A stretch of 64,000 nucleotides of DNA from Bacteroidia bacterium (GTDB lineage: Bacteria > Bacteroidota > Ignavibacteria > UBA10030): NCBI GenBank assembly GCA_022180565.1, contig BQML01000032.1:1-64000 (forward strand), read 5' to 3'. The position numbers were made by a program, and so were the translations under genes. This document shows positions 22,369 to 31,577 of the stretch, piece after piece. Numbering within the stretch: position 1 is the first letter of the stretch; each line of letters opens with the position of its first letter. Below the pieces are notes generated by a model. That model searched no databases. It was not told the DNA's origin and saw only the letters and a list, made by a program, of their open reading frames with translations.

Positions 22369-24561
22369 TTACCTCAAAAATGCATCAGAAAGCCCGCCAT
22401 CCACCGTTATGACCTGTCCTGTTGTCTTGCTCAACCGGTTGCTGAGGAGCAGGAAGACGGCCTCGGCCTGATCGGCCGTGGTGATCGGTTTGCCGATGAG
22501 CGTTCTGCCTGCATAGAATGCGGCGAGCTTGGATCGGAGGGATTCATCGGACTCATCGGGGGAATACGAAATTTTGTATTTCTCCAGCGAGGCGATCGTA
22601 CGATTTCGCGGGAACATGGAACTGCCTTCGATGACGGTGGCCGGGGCCACTGCATTGACACGTACGAGGGGAGCAAGTTCAACGGCAAGTTCCCGAACCA
22701 GATGATTCGCCGCCGCCTTGCTGGTGTCGTACGCCACGCTTCCCTTCTTTACGACCACGGCGTTAACGCTCGTTGTCAAGACCAGGCTTGCCTCAAGGCC
22801 TTGCTGTGTCCAGATTGCCCCTGCTTCCTGAGCGGTGATATACGAGCCGGTCACGTTGATCGCAAACGTTTTGCCCCATTGTTCGTCGGGAATATTTCCT
22901 GAGGCATCAGGCGGAACGAAGATCCCTGCAGTAATCACCAGCCCATCGATTCCGCCATACGCCAACACCGCTTCCTCCAGCATTGCACGCACGCTGTCCC
23001 TTTTCGTCACATCGGCTTCCAGTCCGATTGCAGGTCCGCACGACGAGAGGCCGCTCCCTCCAACGCCGATTCCCGGGCCGGTCTTCTCCAGAATCTCGTG
23101 GGCCGTGGATTCCGCACTCGTGCGGCCAAGATCCACGCAGACAACATGCGCCCCTTCACCGGCGAGCCTCAGCGCGGTTGTTTTGCCGATGCCGCTTCCG
23201 GCCCCGATCACCGCGACAACCTTGCGCGCCAGCTCCTTCTCCGGAGGCATACGGCGAAGCTTCGCTTCTTCCAACAACCAATATTCGATATCGAACGCCT
23301 CTTGCTGGGGAAGCGCAATGTATTCATCGATCGTCTCCGCCCCGCGCATCACATCGATGGCGCACGTGTAGAACTCTGCCGTCACGCGCGATTCGCTCTT
23401 CTCTTTTCCCCAAGTGATCATACCGACGCCAGGGATCAGAACAACGGTGGGATTCGGATTTCGCATTGCCGGCGAGTCCGGATGTTTGCACCGTTCATAG
23501 TACGACGTGTAATCCTTTCGGTACTGCTCAAGTCTCCTCTGAACTCTGTCTTTCAGGTCTTCGACCGTCTCCTCCTGCGGATGCCAGTCCACATACAAAG
23601 GCTTGATCTTCGTCCGCAGGAAGTGATCGGGACAGGACGTTCCGAGCTCTGCGAGCCTCGGCGCTTCCTTGCTGTTCACAAACTCCAGGGTGGCCTCATC
23701 ATCCTGAATCGTGCCGATCATGCGTTTCTCTTCGCTCATCTGCCCTCTCAGCCACGGGAGGATCTGCACGAACGTCTTTCGTCGCTCGGGCGGATCCAGG
23801 GACTTCACCTTGCGGCCTCCGAACGCGGCCCTTCCTGCTGCCTTCCTCTCGATGTACTCCGCCGCGCGCTCGATCAGTTCCAAGGTCAGTTCGTAGCATT
23901 CCCGGTCATCGTTGGCCCAATTGATCAGTCCATGCTGACCCAGCACCGCGCCTTTCACTTCCGGGTGTTGTGTGCAGATCTCCTGCAGTTTCAGGCCCAG
24001 GTCAAAACCCGGCCTCTGCCAGGGCACCCACAGCACGTCGCTCCCGTAGATTTCTTGTGTAAGCTCCTTCGAATGTTTCGCGGCGGCAATGGCAATGACC
24101 GCGTTCGGATGCATGTGATCCACGTGCTTGTACGGAATGAACGAATGCAGGGGCGTGTCGATGGACGGGGCACGCGGGTTCAGATTGAACGTGCAATGGG
24201 CATACAAACCGACCATCGTGTCTTCGATCTGCGTCTTCGGTCCGCGTTTCGAGGACCGGAGGTACATCGGCTGAAGGGCAAGGAGCTTTTCCTGATAAAG
24301 CGAAGAAAAGTTTTCGCGCTTCGAGGTGCGGAGATCGCCTCCGGATCCCTTGACCCAGAGAACCTCCACGGGATTGCCGGTGAGCGGATCGGTTTCCATG
24401 ATTTTCGACGATGTGTTGCCTCCGCCGGTGTTGGTAATTCGCTGGTCGGCGCCGAGGAGGTTGGATCGATAGACGAGACGAGCGACGGGATCCAGGTCCC
24501 GCGCAACGGCATCATCCCATCCATGGTGTACATGCTTGAAACGAACGGCGAGTGTATTCAT
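22369..24561 (-). CDS. rhaD: Bifunctional rhamnulose-1-phosphate aldolase / L-lactaldehyde dehydrogenase (SDR fusion)
   Basis: 730 residues in two domains. Residues 1 to about 430 are a class II aldolase/adducin domain: SNLLGADQRITNTGGGNTSS, LWVKGSGGDLRT, HTP-type zinc ligands in SFIPYKHVDHMHPNAVIAIA and GLYAHCTFNLNP. Residues 440-730 are a short-chain dehydrogenase: VVAVIGAGSGIGKTTALRLA, DLGRTSAES, the catalytic tetrad with TSVNAV and YDTSKAAANHLV. This matches the RhaEW/RhaD-type fusion in which L-rhamnulose-1-phosphate is split to DHAP and L-lactaldehyde, and the dehydrogenase half oxidises lactaldehyde to L-lactate. It overlaps the larA stop by 4 bases (ATGA), giving the order rhaB-larA-rhaD. 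Confidence 0.9.
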   Translation of the reverse strand: MNTLAVRFKHVHHGWDDAVARDLDPVARLVYRSNLLGADQRITNTGGGNTSSKIMETDPLTGNPVEVLWVKGSGGDLRTSKRENFSSLYQEKLLALQPMYLRSSKRGPKTQIEDTMVGLYAHCTFNLNPRAPSIDTPLHSFIPYKHVDHMHPNAVIAIAAAKHSKELTQEIYGSDVLWVPWQRPGFDLGLKLQEICTQHPEVKGAVLGQHGLINWANDDRECYELTLELIERAAEYIERKAAGRAAFGGRKVKSLDPPERRKTFVQILPWLRGQMSEEKRMIGTIQDDEATLEFVNSKEAPRLAELGTSCPDHFLRTKIKPLYVDWHPQEETVEDLKDRVQRRLEQYRKDYTSYYERCKHPDSPAMRNPNPTVVLIPGVGMITWGKEKSESRVTAEFYTCAIDVMRGAETIDEYIALPQQEAFDIEYWLLEEAKLRRMPPEKELARKVVAVIGAGSGIGKTTALRLAGEGAHVVCVDLGRTSAESTAHEILEKTGPGIGVGGSGLSSCGPAIGLEADVTKRDSVRAMLEEAVLAYGGIDGLVITAGIFVPPDASGNIPDEQWGKTFAINVTGSYITAQEAGAIWTQQGLEASLVLTTSVNAVVVKKGSVAYDTSKAAANHLVRELAVELAPLVRVNAVAPATVIEGSSMFPRNRTIASLEKYKISYSPDESDESLRSKLAAFYAGRTLIGKPITTADQAEAVFLLLSNRLSKTTGQVITVDGGLSDAFLR

Positions 24562-25841
24562 GCGAATTCTTCTTGGGCAAGGTACGGTATGGTCATGGGA
24601 CCATACGGAAGCACTGCGATCCGCAATGGTCCGGAATGTCGGGCCACAAGGGACTCCACTTCCCTCCCGATGTCATCACAGGGAGTGAGGTGAGCTCTCC
24701 GGACAATTTCATCCGGCATCGTGCTCTTAAGGAGGACCCGTGCTCTCTTCTGACAGAGGGCCTGAATCTGTGCCTGCCACTGATCCGGGGTGGGGTTCGA
24801 GGCTTTGCCAAGCCGGTGCAGAAGGTCGTCCGGATCCTTCGCTCCGCGCAGGAGGCGCTCAAAAGCGCTGTTTGCGGGCACTCCTTCCCGGCATTCCGAC
24901 GCCACGATGATGGTTCCGCCCTCCCGCACGATCCGCGCAGCCGCACCCATTCCTTTGGCAGTCTGATACAGGTTCAGGTCGAGAGGATAACCGCTGTTCG
25001 TCGTGATCACAATATCGTAGGGTTCATCGACCCTCTGCATGGCGGACCGGCGAACAAAGGCACATCCCTCGCGATGGCTTTCGAGAAGATCGCCGGCGAA
25101 CACCGCCGTAATCTCCCGATCGTTATTTAAAGCGACATTCAGAAGAAACGCCTTGCCCGCCCTCAGGGCAATGTCGCGCATTTCTTCCCAGATCGGATTT
25201 CCCTCAGTTATGCCGAACGTCGCATGCGGGTCTGCAATGTGCCGGAATCCATGATTGCTCATCACAGTTTCGAGTGCCGCAATGCCGGGCATGATGCATT
25301 TCGGTCCGCCGCTGAATCCGGCAAACAGATGCGGTTCGATGAATCCTGTTACGATGCGTACATCGGCTTCCACAAAATGGCGATTGATCAGCGCGGGTGC
25401 ACCGGAAGCCGTGACACCAAGTTGAACGTGAGCAGACCGGTTCTCCGGTTCATGATTGATAACACGGTAGGTCCGCGCGACTCCGGGGGTGAGCATCTGC
25501 TCCAACTCTTCCGGCGTGTTGGGCCTATGGGTGCCCAGTTGGTTCAGGAGGGTAATTTGTTCCTTCCGGACCCCCTTTCGGTGCAAGTAGTCCAGAAGGA
25601 CAGGGATCATCCGTTCATTGGGAGTGGGACGGGTGAGATCCGTGAAGGTGATGCAGATGCTGCAGTCGGAAGACAACCATTCAGCTAACGGAAGGGCGCC
25701 CACGGGCCGGTCCAGCGCTTCGAGGATGGCCGTGCGCTCGTCGGCGAGGCCTGCCTGATGGCCCGGCACGATGATGTCGGGGTGGAGATCCGGCAGATCA
25801 AGCTCCATTCCTGTTTTCCCGTATGCCAGACGGACCTTCAT
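24558..25841 (-). CDS. larA: LarA-family nickel-pincer 2-hydroxyacid racemase
   Basis: 427 residues, normal LarA length. Motifs: TFTDLTRPTPNERM near 76-89 (substrate Arg), NHEPENR near 140, GFIEPHLFAGFSGGPKCIMPG near 175-195 with the catalytic His and the lysine that tethers the NPN cofactor, and SNHGFRHIADPHA with a further His ligand. LarA interconverts L- and D-lactate with a nickel pincer nucleotide made by LarB, LarC and LarE, none of which is in the window. The frame stays open upstream inside rhaB, but ATG at 25841 overlaps the rhaB stop (ATGA) and starts the homologous part. Between rhaB and rhaD it most likely racemises the lactate made from rhamnose; another hydroxyacid is possible. 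Confidence 0.85.
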   Translation of the reverse strand: MKVRLAYGKTGMELDLPDLHPDIIVPGHQAGLADERTAILEALDRPVGALPLAEWLSSDCSICITFTDLTRPTPNERMIPVLLDYLHRKGVRKEQITLLNQLGTHRPNTPEELEQMLTPGVARTYRVINHEPENRSAHVQLGVTASGAPALINRHFVEADVRIVTGFIEPHLFAGFSGGPKCIMPGIAALETVMSNHGFRHIADPHATFGITEGNPIWEEMRDIALRAGKAFLLNVALNNDREITAVFAGDLLESHREGCAFVRRSAMQRVDEPYDIVITTNSGYPLDLNLYQTAKGMGAAARIVREGGTIIVASECREGVPANSAFERLLRGAKDPDDLLHRLGKASNPTPDQWQAQIQALCQKRARVLLKSTMPDEIVRRAHLTPCDDIGREVESLVARHSGPLRIAVLPYGPMTIPYLAQEEFA

Positions 25842-27253
25842 GAGAATTCCTCGATGGAAAATGATGACCGGACGATCGCTCTCCCTTCGGCCAGTGTTCC
25901 AATATGGCCAAGACTTACCGCCTGTGCAAGTATATTTCCCACGGCGGAACTCTCCGCCGGACCTGCAAGCACGGTTCTCCCTGTTGATTTCGCCGTCAGC
26001 CGATTCAGCAGTGCATTCCGGCTTCCTCCTCCCACGACGTGAATGCAATCTACCCGCATTTCCGCCACGGATTCCAGTTGTTCCAGGGTATCCCTGTACG
26101 ATTGCGCGAGGCTTTCCAGCACACAGCGAATCACGGCCCCGGGCGTTTTGGGAATGGAACGACCGTGCTCAGCGCAGGACGCCCGGATCTCAGCGGGCAT
26201 GTCGGCAGGACTTGCAAACCGGTCATCCATCGGATCGATGAGAGAATCCTCCGGATCTGCTTCCTCTGCCAACCGGGTGAGCTCGTCGTACGAGTATTCC
26301 CTGCCCTCTTCCTTCCACGCGCGCCGGCATTCCTGGACAATCCACATGCCCGGAATGTTTTTCAGCAGACGAATGGTTCCGCCGAATCCGATCTCATTGG
26401 TGAAATTGAATTTCCTGCTCATCTCCGTGATAACCGGGGCCTTCGTTTCCGCCCCGAGCAGCGACCAGGTGCCCGAGCTCACATACGCCCATGGTGAGGT
26501 CATTGCCGGCACACCCGCGACTGCGGCAGCGGTATCGTGGGAACAGCCGGCGATCACCCGACAGCCGGAGAATCCAACACGCTCTTCCAGGCCTTCCCTG
26601 AGAGGGCCAAGATCGGTACCTGAAGGAACGACTTGAGGAAAAATATGCGGCGGAAGACCGAAGTGCTTGATGAGGACGGCAGACCAGGTCCGGGTGAAAG
26701 GATTATAGAGCTGAGTCGTGCTGGCGAGCGATTCCTCGCAGACCGCCTTGCCGGAAAGGCGGAAATTGAAGTAATCCGCCACCGTGAGGAACGTGTGTGC
26801 CGAAGTCAGGAGATCCGGACGATGCTCCAGATCATCAACAAGCTGATACAGCGTGTTGATGGGCATGAACTGGATGCCGGTTTCCCGGAAGATCTCTTCG
26901 GGAGGGACCCTCTTCAGCGCGCGTTCATAGGCCGCAAGGGTACGGCGATCGCGGTAGTGAAAAGGCTGGTCGCGGAGGGCGCCTTGCCTGTCCATCAGGA
27001 CATAATCAACGCCCCAGGAATCGCAGCTGATGCTCTCGGGCCTGATTCCTCTCCTTCCGATCTTTTCGAGTCCTGCAAGAATTTCTTCAAAGATCGCTTC
27101 GATATCCCATCGAAGGGTCTCTCCGACCCTGACTCCTCCATTCGAGAACCGGTGGATTTCTTCGATGGCCAGCGTTCCGTTGCCAGAGGAACCCAGAATA
27201 ACTCGTCCGCTCTCCGCCCCGAGATCGCAGGCAATGTAGTGGCGGACGTTCAT
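25838..27253 (-). CDS. rhaB: L-rhamnulokinase
   Basis: 471 residues. FGGY kinase of the RhaB branch: ACDLGAESGRVILG N-terminal loop (DLGAxSGR is typical of RhaB), CDSWGVDYVLMDRQG near 76-90, FMPINTLYQL, GCSHDTAAAVAGVP near 235 and SSGTWSLLGAE near 260. LLKNIPGMWIVQECRRAW and VVGGGSRNALLNRLTA carry the C-terminal ATP site. It phosphorylates L-rhamnulose at C1. It is the first gene of a translationally coupled trio with larA and rhaD. No rhamnose isomerase, mutarotase or regulator is in the window. Confidence 0.92.
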   Translation of the reverse strand: MNVRHYIACDLGAESGRVILGSSGNGTLAIEEIHRFSNGGVRVGETLRWDIEAIFEEILAGLEKIGRRGIRPESISCDSWGVDYVLMDRQGALRDQPFHYRDRRTLAAYERALKRVPPEEIFRETGIQFMPINTLYQLVDDLEHRPDLLTSAHTFLTVADYFNFRLSGKAVCEESLASTTQLYNPFTRTWSAVLIKHFGLPPHIFPQVVPSGTDLGPLREGLEERVGFSGCRVIAGCSHDTAAAVAGVPAMTSPWAYVSSGTWSLLGAETKAPVITEMSRKFNFTNEIGFGGTIRLLKNIPGMWIVQECRRAWKEEGREYSYDELTRLAEEADPEDSLIDPMDDRFASPADMPAEIRASCAEHGRSIPKTPGAVIRCVLESLAQSYRDTLEQLESVAEMRVDCIHVVGGGSRNALLNRLTAKSTGRTVLAGPAESSAVGNILAQAVSLGHIGTLAEGRAIVRSSFSIEEFS

Positions 27254-27265
27254 TCTCGAGCCGGC

Positions 27266-28204
27266 CTACTCCTGCGATTCCAGGAACCGCTCGGCATCGA
27301 TGGCCGCCATGCAGCCGGTGCCGGCGGCGGTCACGGCCTGACGGTAAACCGGATCGGCTACATCCCCGGCGGCAAAAACTCCCGGGATGCTGGTCTTTGT
27401 TGAACCGGGCTTCACCTTCAGATACCCTACGGCGTCCATTTCCAGCTTGCCCTTGAAGATCTTCGTGTTTGGTTGATGGCCGATTGCCAGAAAGAGACCG
27501 TCGCAGGCAAAATCTTTCACTTCCTCGGTCTTGAGGTTCTTCAACTTCACGCCTGTCACGGTTTTCCGGCCGTTCTCTTCTTTGCCCATGACCTCTTCAA
27601 CCACCGTGTCCCACACGAACTCAATCTTCGGATTTTTCATCGCTTTGTCCTGCATGATCTTTGAGGCGCGCAGCTCATTGCGCCGGTGCACGACCGTGAC
27701 CTTGGAGGCAAACTTCGTGAGAAACGTGGCTTCTTCCATTGCAGTGTCGCCTCCCCCGACGACGACCACATGCTGATTCTTGAAGAAAAACCCGTCGCAC
27801 GTTGCACACGCCGAGACACCGTAGCCCATGTACTCAGACTCCGACGGCAGGCCCAGAAGTTTGGCACTGGCGCCGGTGGAGATGATGATTGATTCGGCAT
27901 GGTATTCCTGCCCGTCGGCCATGATCCGGAACGGTCGCTTCGAGAGATCCACTTCCGTGACCTCCTTGTAGAGACTCTCGGCTCCGAACTTCAGTGCCTG
28001 TTTTCGGAAGAGGTCCATAAGCTCGGGTCCCATAATTCCGTCGGGAAACCCGGGGTAGTTTTCAACCTCGGTCGTGATCGTCAATTGTCCGCCAGGCTGT
28101 ATGCCTTCGAAGACAATCGGTTTCAGATTTGCGCGTGCCGTATAAAGCGCTGCGGTCAGTCCTGCGGGACCGGAGCCAATGATGGCGACTTTGTGAGAAT
28201 TCAT
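27266..28204 (-). CDS. trxB: Thioredoxin-disulfide reductase
   Basis: 312 residues from ATG at 28204; the frame is open further upstream but that part is translated repeat. FAD-binding [18 protein letters not shown] near 8-25, the redox-active CATC pair in [12 protein letters not shown] near 135, the NADPH site [15 protein letters not shown] near 155, and the C-terminal FAD motif [15 protein letters not shown]. It reduces thioredoxin with NADPH in the cytoplasm. The 12-base gap to rhaB is short, so trxB may lead into the rhamnose operon, though the functions are unrelated. Confidence 0.93.
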   Translation of the reverse strand: MNSHKVAIIGSGPAGLTAALYTARANLKPIVFEGIQPGGQLTITTEVENYPGFPDGIMGPELMDLFRKQALKFGAESLYKEVTEVDLSKRPFRIMADGQEYHAESIIISTGASAKLLGLPSESEYMGYGVSACATCDGFFFKNQHVVVVGGGDTAMEEATFLTKFASKVTVVHRRNELRASKIMQDKAMKNPKIEFVWDTVVEEVMGKEENGRKTVTGVKLKNLKTEEVKDFACDGLFLAIGHQPNTKIFKGKLEMDAVGYLKVKPGSTKTSIPGVFAAGDVADPVYRQAVTAAGTGCMAAIDAERFLESQE

Positions 28205-28253
28205 GATCGTTTGGATTGGGTGGATCGATGTTGAGTGGTCAGATGTAATGTTC

Positions 28254-28444
28254 TCAAAGTAAGAAGCAAGAAGCGAGATATAAGAAACCGGCCAGCGTAG
28301 TGACAAACGTTAGACCATGACGTTAGACGCAAGACGTGAAATGTGAGAAGTGGCAAGTGCAGAACGGGTTCTTGTGAATCGCCGTCGGACCATTACTTGC
28401 GGCTCATGAGGCTTCTTACTTTCTCACGTCTTACTTCTCACGTT
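28254..28444. repeat. AAGAAGC/ACGTCTT-type words (families F and H)
   Basis: GTAAGAAGCAAGAAGCGAGA at 28259, AGACGCAAGACGTGAAATG at 28324, and the complementary TTACTTTCTCACGTCTTAC at 28414. The arms form an imperfect palindrome across the spacer between queG and trxB, beginning directly at the queG stop codon. No gene seen. Confidence 0.78.
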
Positions 28445-29377
28445 TCACTTCCCATGCTTGATCACAGCTCTCGCATTCCTCTTCATCCCTTCGTTCTTCG
28501 TCCGCTTGATCGGACTTTTCTTCATTCTCCGCCGGAACTCCCCGTCGCTGAGCTCCGCCAGTTCCGTGAGCGGCGGGTGAAGATTCTCCGGGCGCGGTTG
28601 GAATGCCGGTTCCGAGGTGTGCTTCTGAAAACGGTTCCAGGGACAGACATCCTGGCAAATATCACATCCGTACACCCAGTTCTGCATGAGCGGATGAAAC
28701 TCTTCCGGGATCGGTCCGCGGTGCTCGATGGTCAGATACGAAATGCACCGGTTTGCATCCACGACGTACGGCTCCACGATGGCATCGGTCGGGCATGCTT
28801 CGAGACACGCCGTGCATGTACCGCAGAAATCGGCCAAGGGTTCGTCGGGTTCGAGCACGATGTCGGTGATAATTTCACCGAGGAACACCCACGAACCGTA
28901 TTCCTTGGTGATGACGTTCGTGTGCTTTCCGAGCCAGCCGATCCCGCTCCGGACGGCCCAGGCTTTATCCATGACCGGACCCGTATCGACGTACCAGCGA
29001 TTCTTCGAACCGGGAACCTCTTCTTCCAGCCAGCGCTGGAGTTCTTTCACGCGTTCGCCGAGCACGTCATGGTAATCGTCGCCCCAGGCATACCGGGAGA
29101 TTTTACCGGTGGAGGGGTCGGTGGAATGCCCAGCATCGGTGTAGTAATTCATCGCAAGAGAAATCACGGATCGGGCATTCGGAACAATGTTCGACGGGTC
29201 GGTTCTCCTCTCAAGATTCCGCTCCATCCATCCCATGCCCGCCTGATATCCGCGATTCAGCCATTCTGTTAGATGCACCGATTCGGCCGAAAGGTGCTCA
29301 GCACGCGCCACCCCGATGCTTGAAAAGCCCAGCTGTCGGGCCTTTTGCTTGAGACGGTCCTTGAGATCCTCCATCAT
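28445..29377 (-). CDS. queG: Epoxyqueuosine reductase
   Basis: 310 residues. N-terminal cobalamin-binding domain of QueG, with GYQAGMGWMERN near 44-55 and YAWGDDYHDVL near 95. Two [4Fe-4S] sites follow: CGTCTACLEACPTDAI near 188-203, and RCISYLTIEHRGPIP followed by CDICQDVCPWN near 238-248. The C-terminal FRRRMKKSPIKRTKNEGM segment is typical. It reduces epoxyqueuosine to queuosine at position 34 of tRNA, the last step of Q synthesis. Length fits the form without the HEAT extension. It needs cobalamin, as does MetH in this window. Confidence 0.92.
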   Translation of the reverse strand: MMEDLKDRLKQKARQLGFSSIGVARAEHLSAESVHLTEWLNRGYQAGMGWMERNLERRTDPSNIVPNARSVISLAMNYYTDAGHSTDPSTGKISRYAWGDDYHDVLGERVKELQRWLEEEVPGSKNRWYVDTGPVMDKAWAVRSGIGWLGKHTNVITKEYGSWVFLGEIITDIVLEPDEPLADFCGTCTACLEACPTDAIVEPYVVDANRCISYLTIEHRGPIPEEFHPLMQNWVYGCDICQDVCPWNRFQKHTSEPAFQPRPENLHPPLTELAELSDGEFRRRMKKSPIKRTKNEGMKRNARAVIKHGK

Positions 29378-29479
29378 TGCTTTTCCCTCTCCTTCACCGC
29401 GAAGATCGCTCCGTCCCTTTCGAGGACCTTCCGCACACGTCGCCTGCCTCCGGCATTTGCGCTGTTTCCAGGCGCCCGA

Positions 29480-30364
29480 TCAACTGTCCGTCCGTACCTC
29501 CGACACGTGACCGCCGTTTCCTTCGATTTGCCCCTTCTTCTCCACAACGAATCCTTTTTCCGACGGCTTCACCGTGATAGCTTCCACGTTCGGATCATGC
29601 TCAAGGAACAAGATCCATCCTTCGTCCGAGGCCCTCCCGAGGATTTTCTTCTTCTCTTCGATCGTCATGAGGGGGCGCACGTCGTAGGCCATGACGTAAG
29701 GGAGAGGGACGTGGGACATGGTCGGGATCAGGTCACAGCAAAAGAGCATGGACGTCTTGCCGTCGGAAATGAGCGGCAGTTGCTGAGCCGTGGTATGGCC
29801 GTTACACACGATCAGTCGAATGCCGGGGAACAACTCTCCTTCCCCGTCGGTAAACTCCAGCACGCGATGTTCTGCCAGCGGCACAAAATCATCTTTCATG
29901 AAACTCCCTCTGTCTTTTTCTCCGGGTCTCTGGGCCAGATCCCAATGCGCCTTCTGGACATAGTACCTCGCATTGGGAAACGCGGGAAGAAGCTCGCCGT
30001 TCTGACGAACGGTGGATCCTCCGGCATGATCGAAATGCACATGCGTCAGAAGTACGTCGGTGACGTCTTCGGGGAGGACTCCGTGCCGAGCAAGAGAGTC
30101 ATGTAAACTGAACTTCGAGGTGTCGAGCTTGTAGATATCCTTCAGCTTCTCCGTGAACTTGGTCCCGTTTCCATCGTCAACGAGGATCGTTCTGCCATGT
30201 CCTCTGATCAACAGACACCGGGCTGCGAGGTCGATGCGTTGTCGCTCGTCGGGCGGATTGGTCTTGCTCCAGAACACCCACGGGACGATGCCAAACATGG
30301 CGCCTCCGTCGAGAGCAAACCGTCCGGTCTCAATGGGCACGATATCGTAAGGACCGATCTTCAT
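29480..30364 (-). CDS. MBL-fold metallo-hydrolase
   Basis: 294 residues. Zinc-binding motif THVHFDHAGGS near 108-118, further His in VCNGHTTAQQLPL near 195, Asp in LFCCDLIPTMSH near 215 and the terminal His in FLEHDPNVEA near 265. These are the five canonical metallo-beta-lactamase-fold motifs; the family includes lactonases, phosphodiesterases and glyoxalase-II-like enzymes. The substrate is not evident. No signal peptide, so it is cytoplasmic. It lies one base after the DUF309 stop codon and is probably in the same operon. Confidence 0.85.
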   Translation of the reverse strand: MKIGPYDIVPIETGRFALDGGAMFGIVPWVFWSKTNPPDERQRIDLAARCLLIRGHGRTILVDDGNGTKFTEKLKDIYKLDTSKFSLHDSLARHGVLPEDVTDVLLTHVHFDHAGGSTVRQNGELLPAFPNARYYVQKAHWDLAQRPGEKDRGSFMKDDFVPLAEHRVLEFTDGEGELFPGIRLIVCNGHTTAQQLPLISDGKTSMLFCCDLIPTMSHVPLPYVMAYDVRPLMTIEEKKKILGRASDEGWILFLEHDPNVEAITVKPSEKGFVVEKKGQIEGNGGHVSEVRTDS

Positions 30365-30365
30365 G

Positions 30366-30722
30366 TCAATCGCTGGACCGGATAGCGGGAAAGATGGACG
30401 GAGACACGGCGGAAGCGGGATCGTCCCCCTCCAATATCTTCAGGCATGCGGATACGTCGTTCAGGAGTGCGTTAAGGTCCATCCCACGGTGGCTGGGTGC
30501 ATACGGGCGGAGTTTTGCGGTGCCTTTGATCAACTGGCTTGCGGCGCCCTTCGTGTTCCCGGCGTCAAGATGATACAGGCCGGCGGCAAGTTGAATCAGT
30601 CCCTGGAGGAAGGTCCTGTCGGACTCCCGGTATTCGTGCCAGAGATCCTCCCAAATTTCATGGGCTTCGAAAAAGTCCCGGGCATTGAAGCGTTCCAATC
30701 CCCTCTCGAATCTGTCATCCAT
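30366..30722 (-). CDS. DUF309 domain protein
   Basis: 118 residues, all helical by appearance. The family signature is clear: FERGLERFNARDFFEAHEIW then EDLWHE near 5-30, FLQGLIQLAAGLYHLD near 38-53, GAASQLIKGTAKL. DUF309 proteins are small alpha-helical proteins of unknown function found in many bacteria. It is followed directly by the MBL hydrolase gene; the pair may be co-expressed. The C-terminal 20 residues are not conserved. Confidence 0.85.
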   Translation of the reverse strand: MDDRFERGLERFNARDFFEAHEIWEDLWHEYRESDRTFLQGLIQLAAGLYHLDAGNTKGAASQLIKGTAKLRPYAPSHRGMDLNALLNDVSACLKILEGDDPASAVSPSIFPAIRSSD

Positions 30723-30755
30723 TGCTTGACAGTATATCGATAAGTTGCGGGAAAT

Positions 30756-30830
30756 TCAACGACGCAGAGGGCGCGCCGAGAGACTTTTCACCGCGAGACT
30801 CTCCGCGGTAATCCTCTGTGTCACGCTTTC
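30756..30830. repeat. Degenerate CGCAGAG/CTCTGTG palindrome
   Basis: GACGCAGAGGGCGCGCCGAG on one arm and GCGGTAATCCTCTGTGTCAC on the other, with CGCGAGACTCTCCGCG as an inner hairpin. It looks like a decayed family B array between gpmA and the DUF309 gene. Confidence 0.5.
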
Positions 30831-30837
30831 GGGGCCT

Positions 30838-31473
30838 TTAGAGATATCTATGCTCCACAATATTGCCGTGGCCGTCATAGACATAGAGGAGAGGGGCGCC
30901 GGTAGGGATGTTCAGTTCGAGCACCTGTTCTTTTGAGAGGCCGTCGAGTTTCATCACGATCGAGCGCAGGCTGTTGCCGTGCGCCGAAACGATGATGTTC
31001 TTGCCCGCCAAAATGTTCGGCAGGATCTTCGACTCGAAATACGGAAGCGTGCGCGCCGCCGTATCCTTGAGGCTTTCGCTGATGCCGTCGGGGTTCAGCT
31101 CGGTCTTGTCGCTTGGGGGAGGCACGTCGTAACTCCGCCGCCAGATCTTCAGCTGTTCTTCACCGTATTGCCTGCCGATCTCGGCCTTGTTTTTTCCCTG
31201 CAGAGCGCCGTAGTGACGCTCATTGAGAGCTTTGTCCTCCTCCACCGGAATGTTTTCCTGGCCAATGACCTTCAGAACGATCTTCAGCGTATCGATCGCC
31301 CGTTTCAGGACCGAGGTGTAGGCCTTGTCGAATCTGTAGGCCTTGAGCTTCTCTCCCGCCTGCCGGGCCTCCTCCTCGCCCTTGGGTGAGAGCGGAACAT
31401 CAACCCAGCCGGTGAAGCGGTTTTCCAGGTTCCATTGAGATTCGCCGTGACGCAAGAGAACGAGATTTGGCAT
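30838..31473 (-). CDS. gpmA: 2,3-bisphosphoglycerate-dependent phosphoglycerate mutase
   Basis: 211 residues from ATG at 31473 (upstream codons are translated spacer). NLVLLRHGESQWNLENRFTG contains the phosphorylated His of the RHG motif at the N-terminus, ERHYGALQGKNKAE near 88-101 holds the substrate-binding stretch, YDVPPPSDK follows, and SAHGNSLRSIVMKLDG near 175 carries the second catalytic His. It interconverts 3- and 2-phosphoglycerate in glycolysis. Somewhat shorter than the 247-residue E. coli form but all active-site segments are present. Located just downstream of metH. Confidence 0.92.
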   Translation of the reverse strand: MPNLVLLRHGESQWNLENRFTGWVDVPLSPKGEEEARQAGEKLKAYRFDKAYTSVLKRAIDTLKIVLKVIGQENIPVEEDKALNERHYGALQGKNKAEIGRQYGEEQLKIWRRSYDVPPPSDKTELNPDGISESLKDTAARTLPYFESKILPNILAGKNIIVSAHGNSLRSIVMKLDGLSKEQVLELNIPTGAPLLYVYDGHGNIVEHRYL

Positions 31474-31577
31474 GATGGATCGTGTCTTGTTGAAGTCAGG
31501 GTTGTTTGGATCATTCAGGGATAGTGACAGGTGAAACGCAAGAAGCGAGAGACCTCTCACGGCTCACTCTGCTTTCT

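Noticed and set aside
23098-24693. 531-residue plus-strand frame opposite rhaD
   Set aside because: It is a shadow of the well-supported minus-strand rhaD gene; no recognisable domain.
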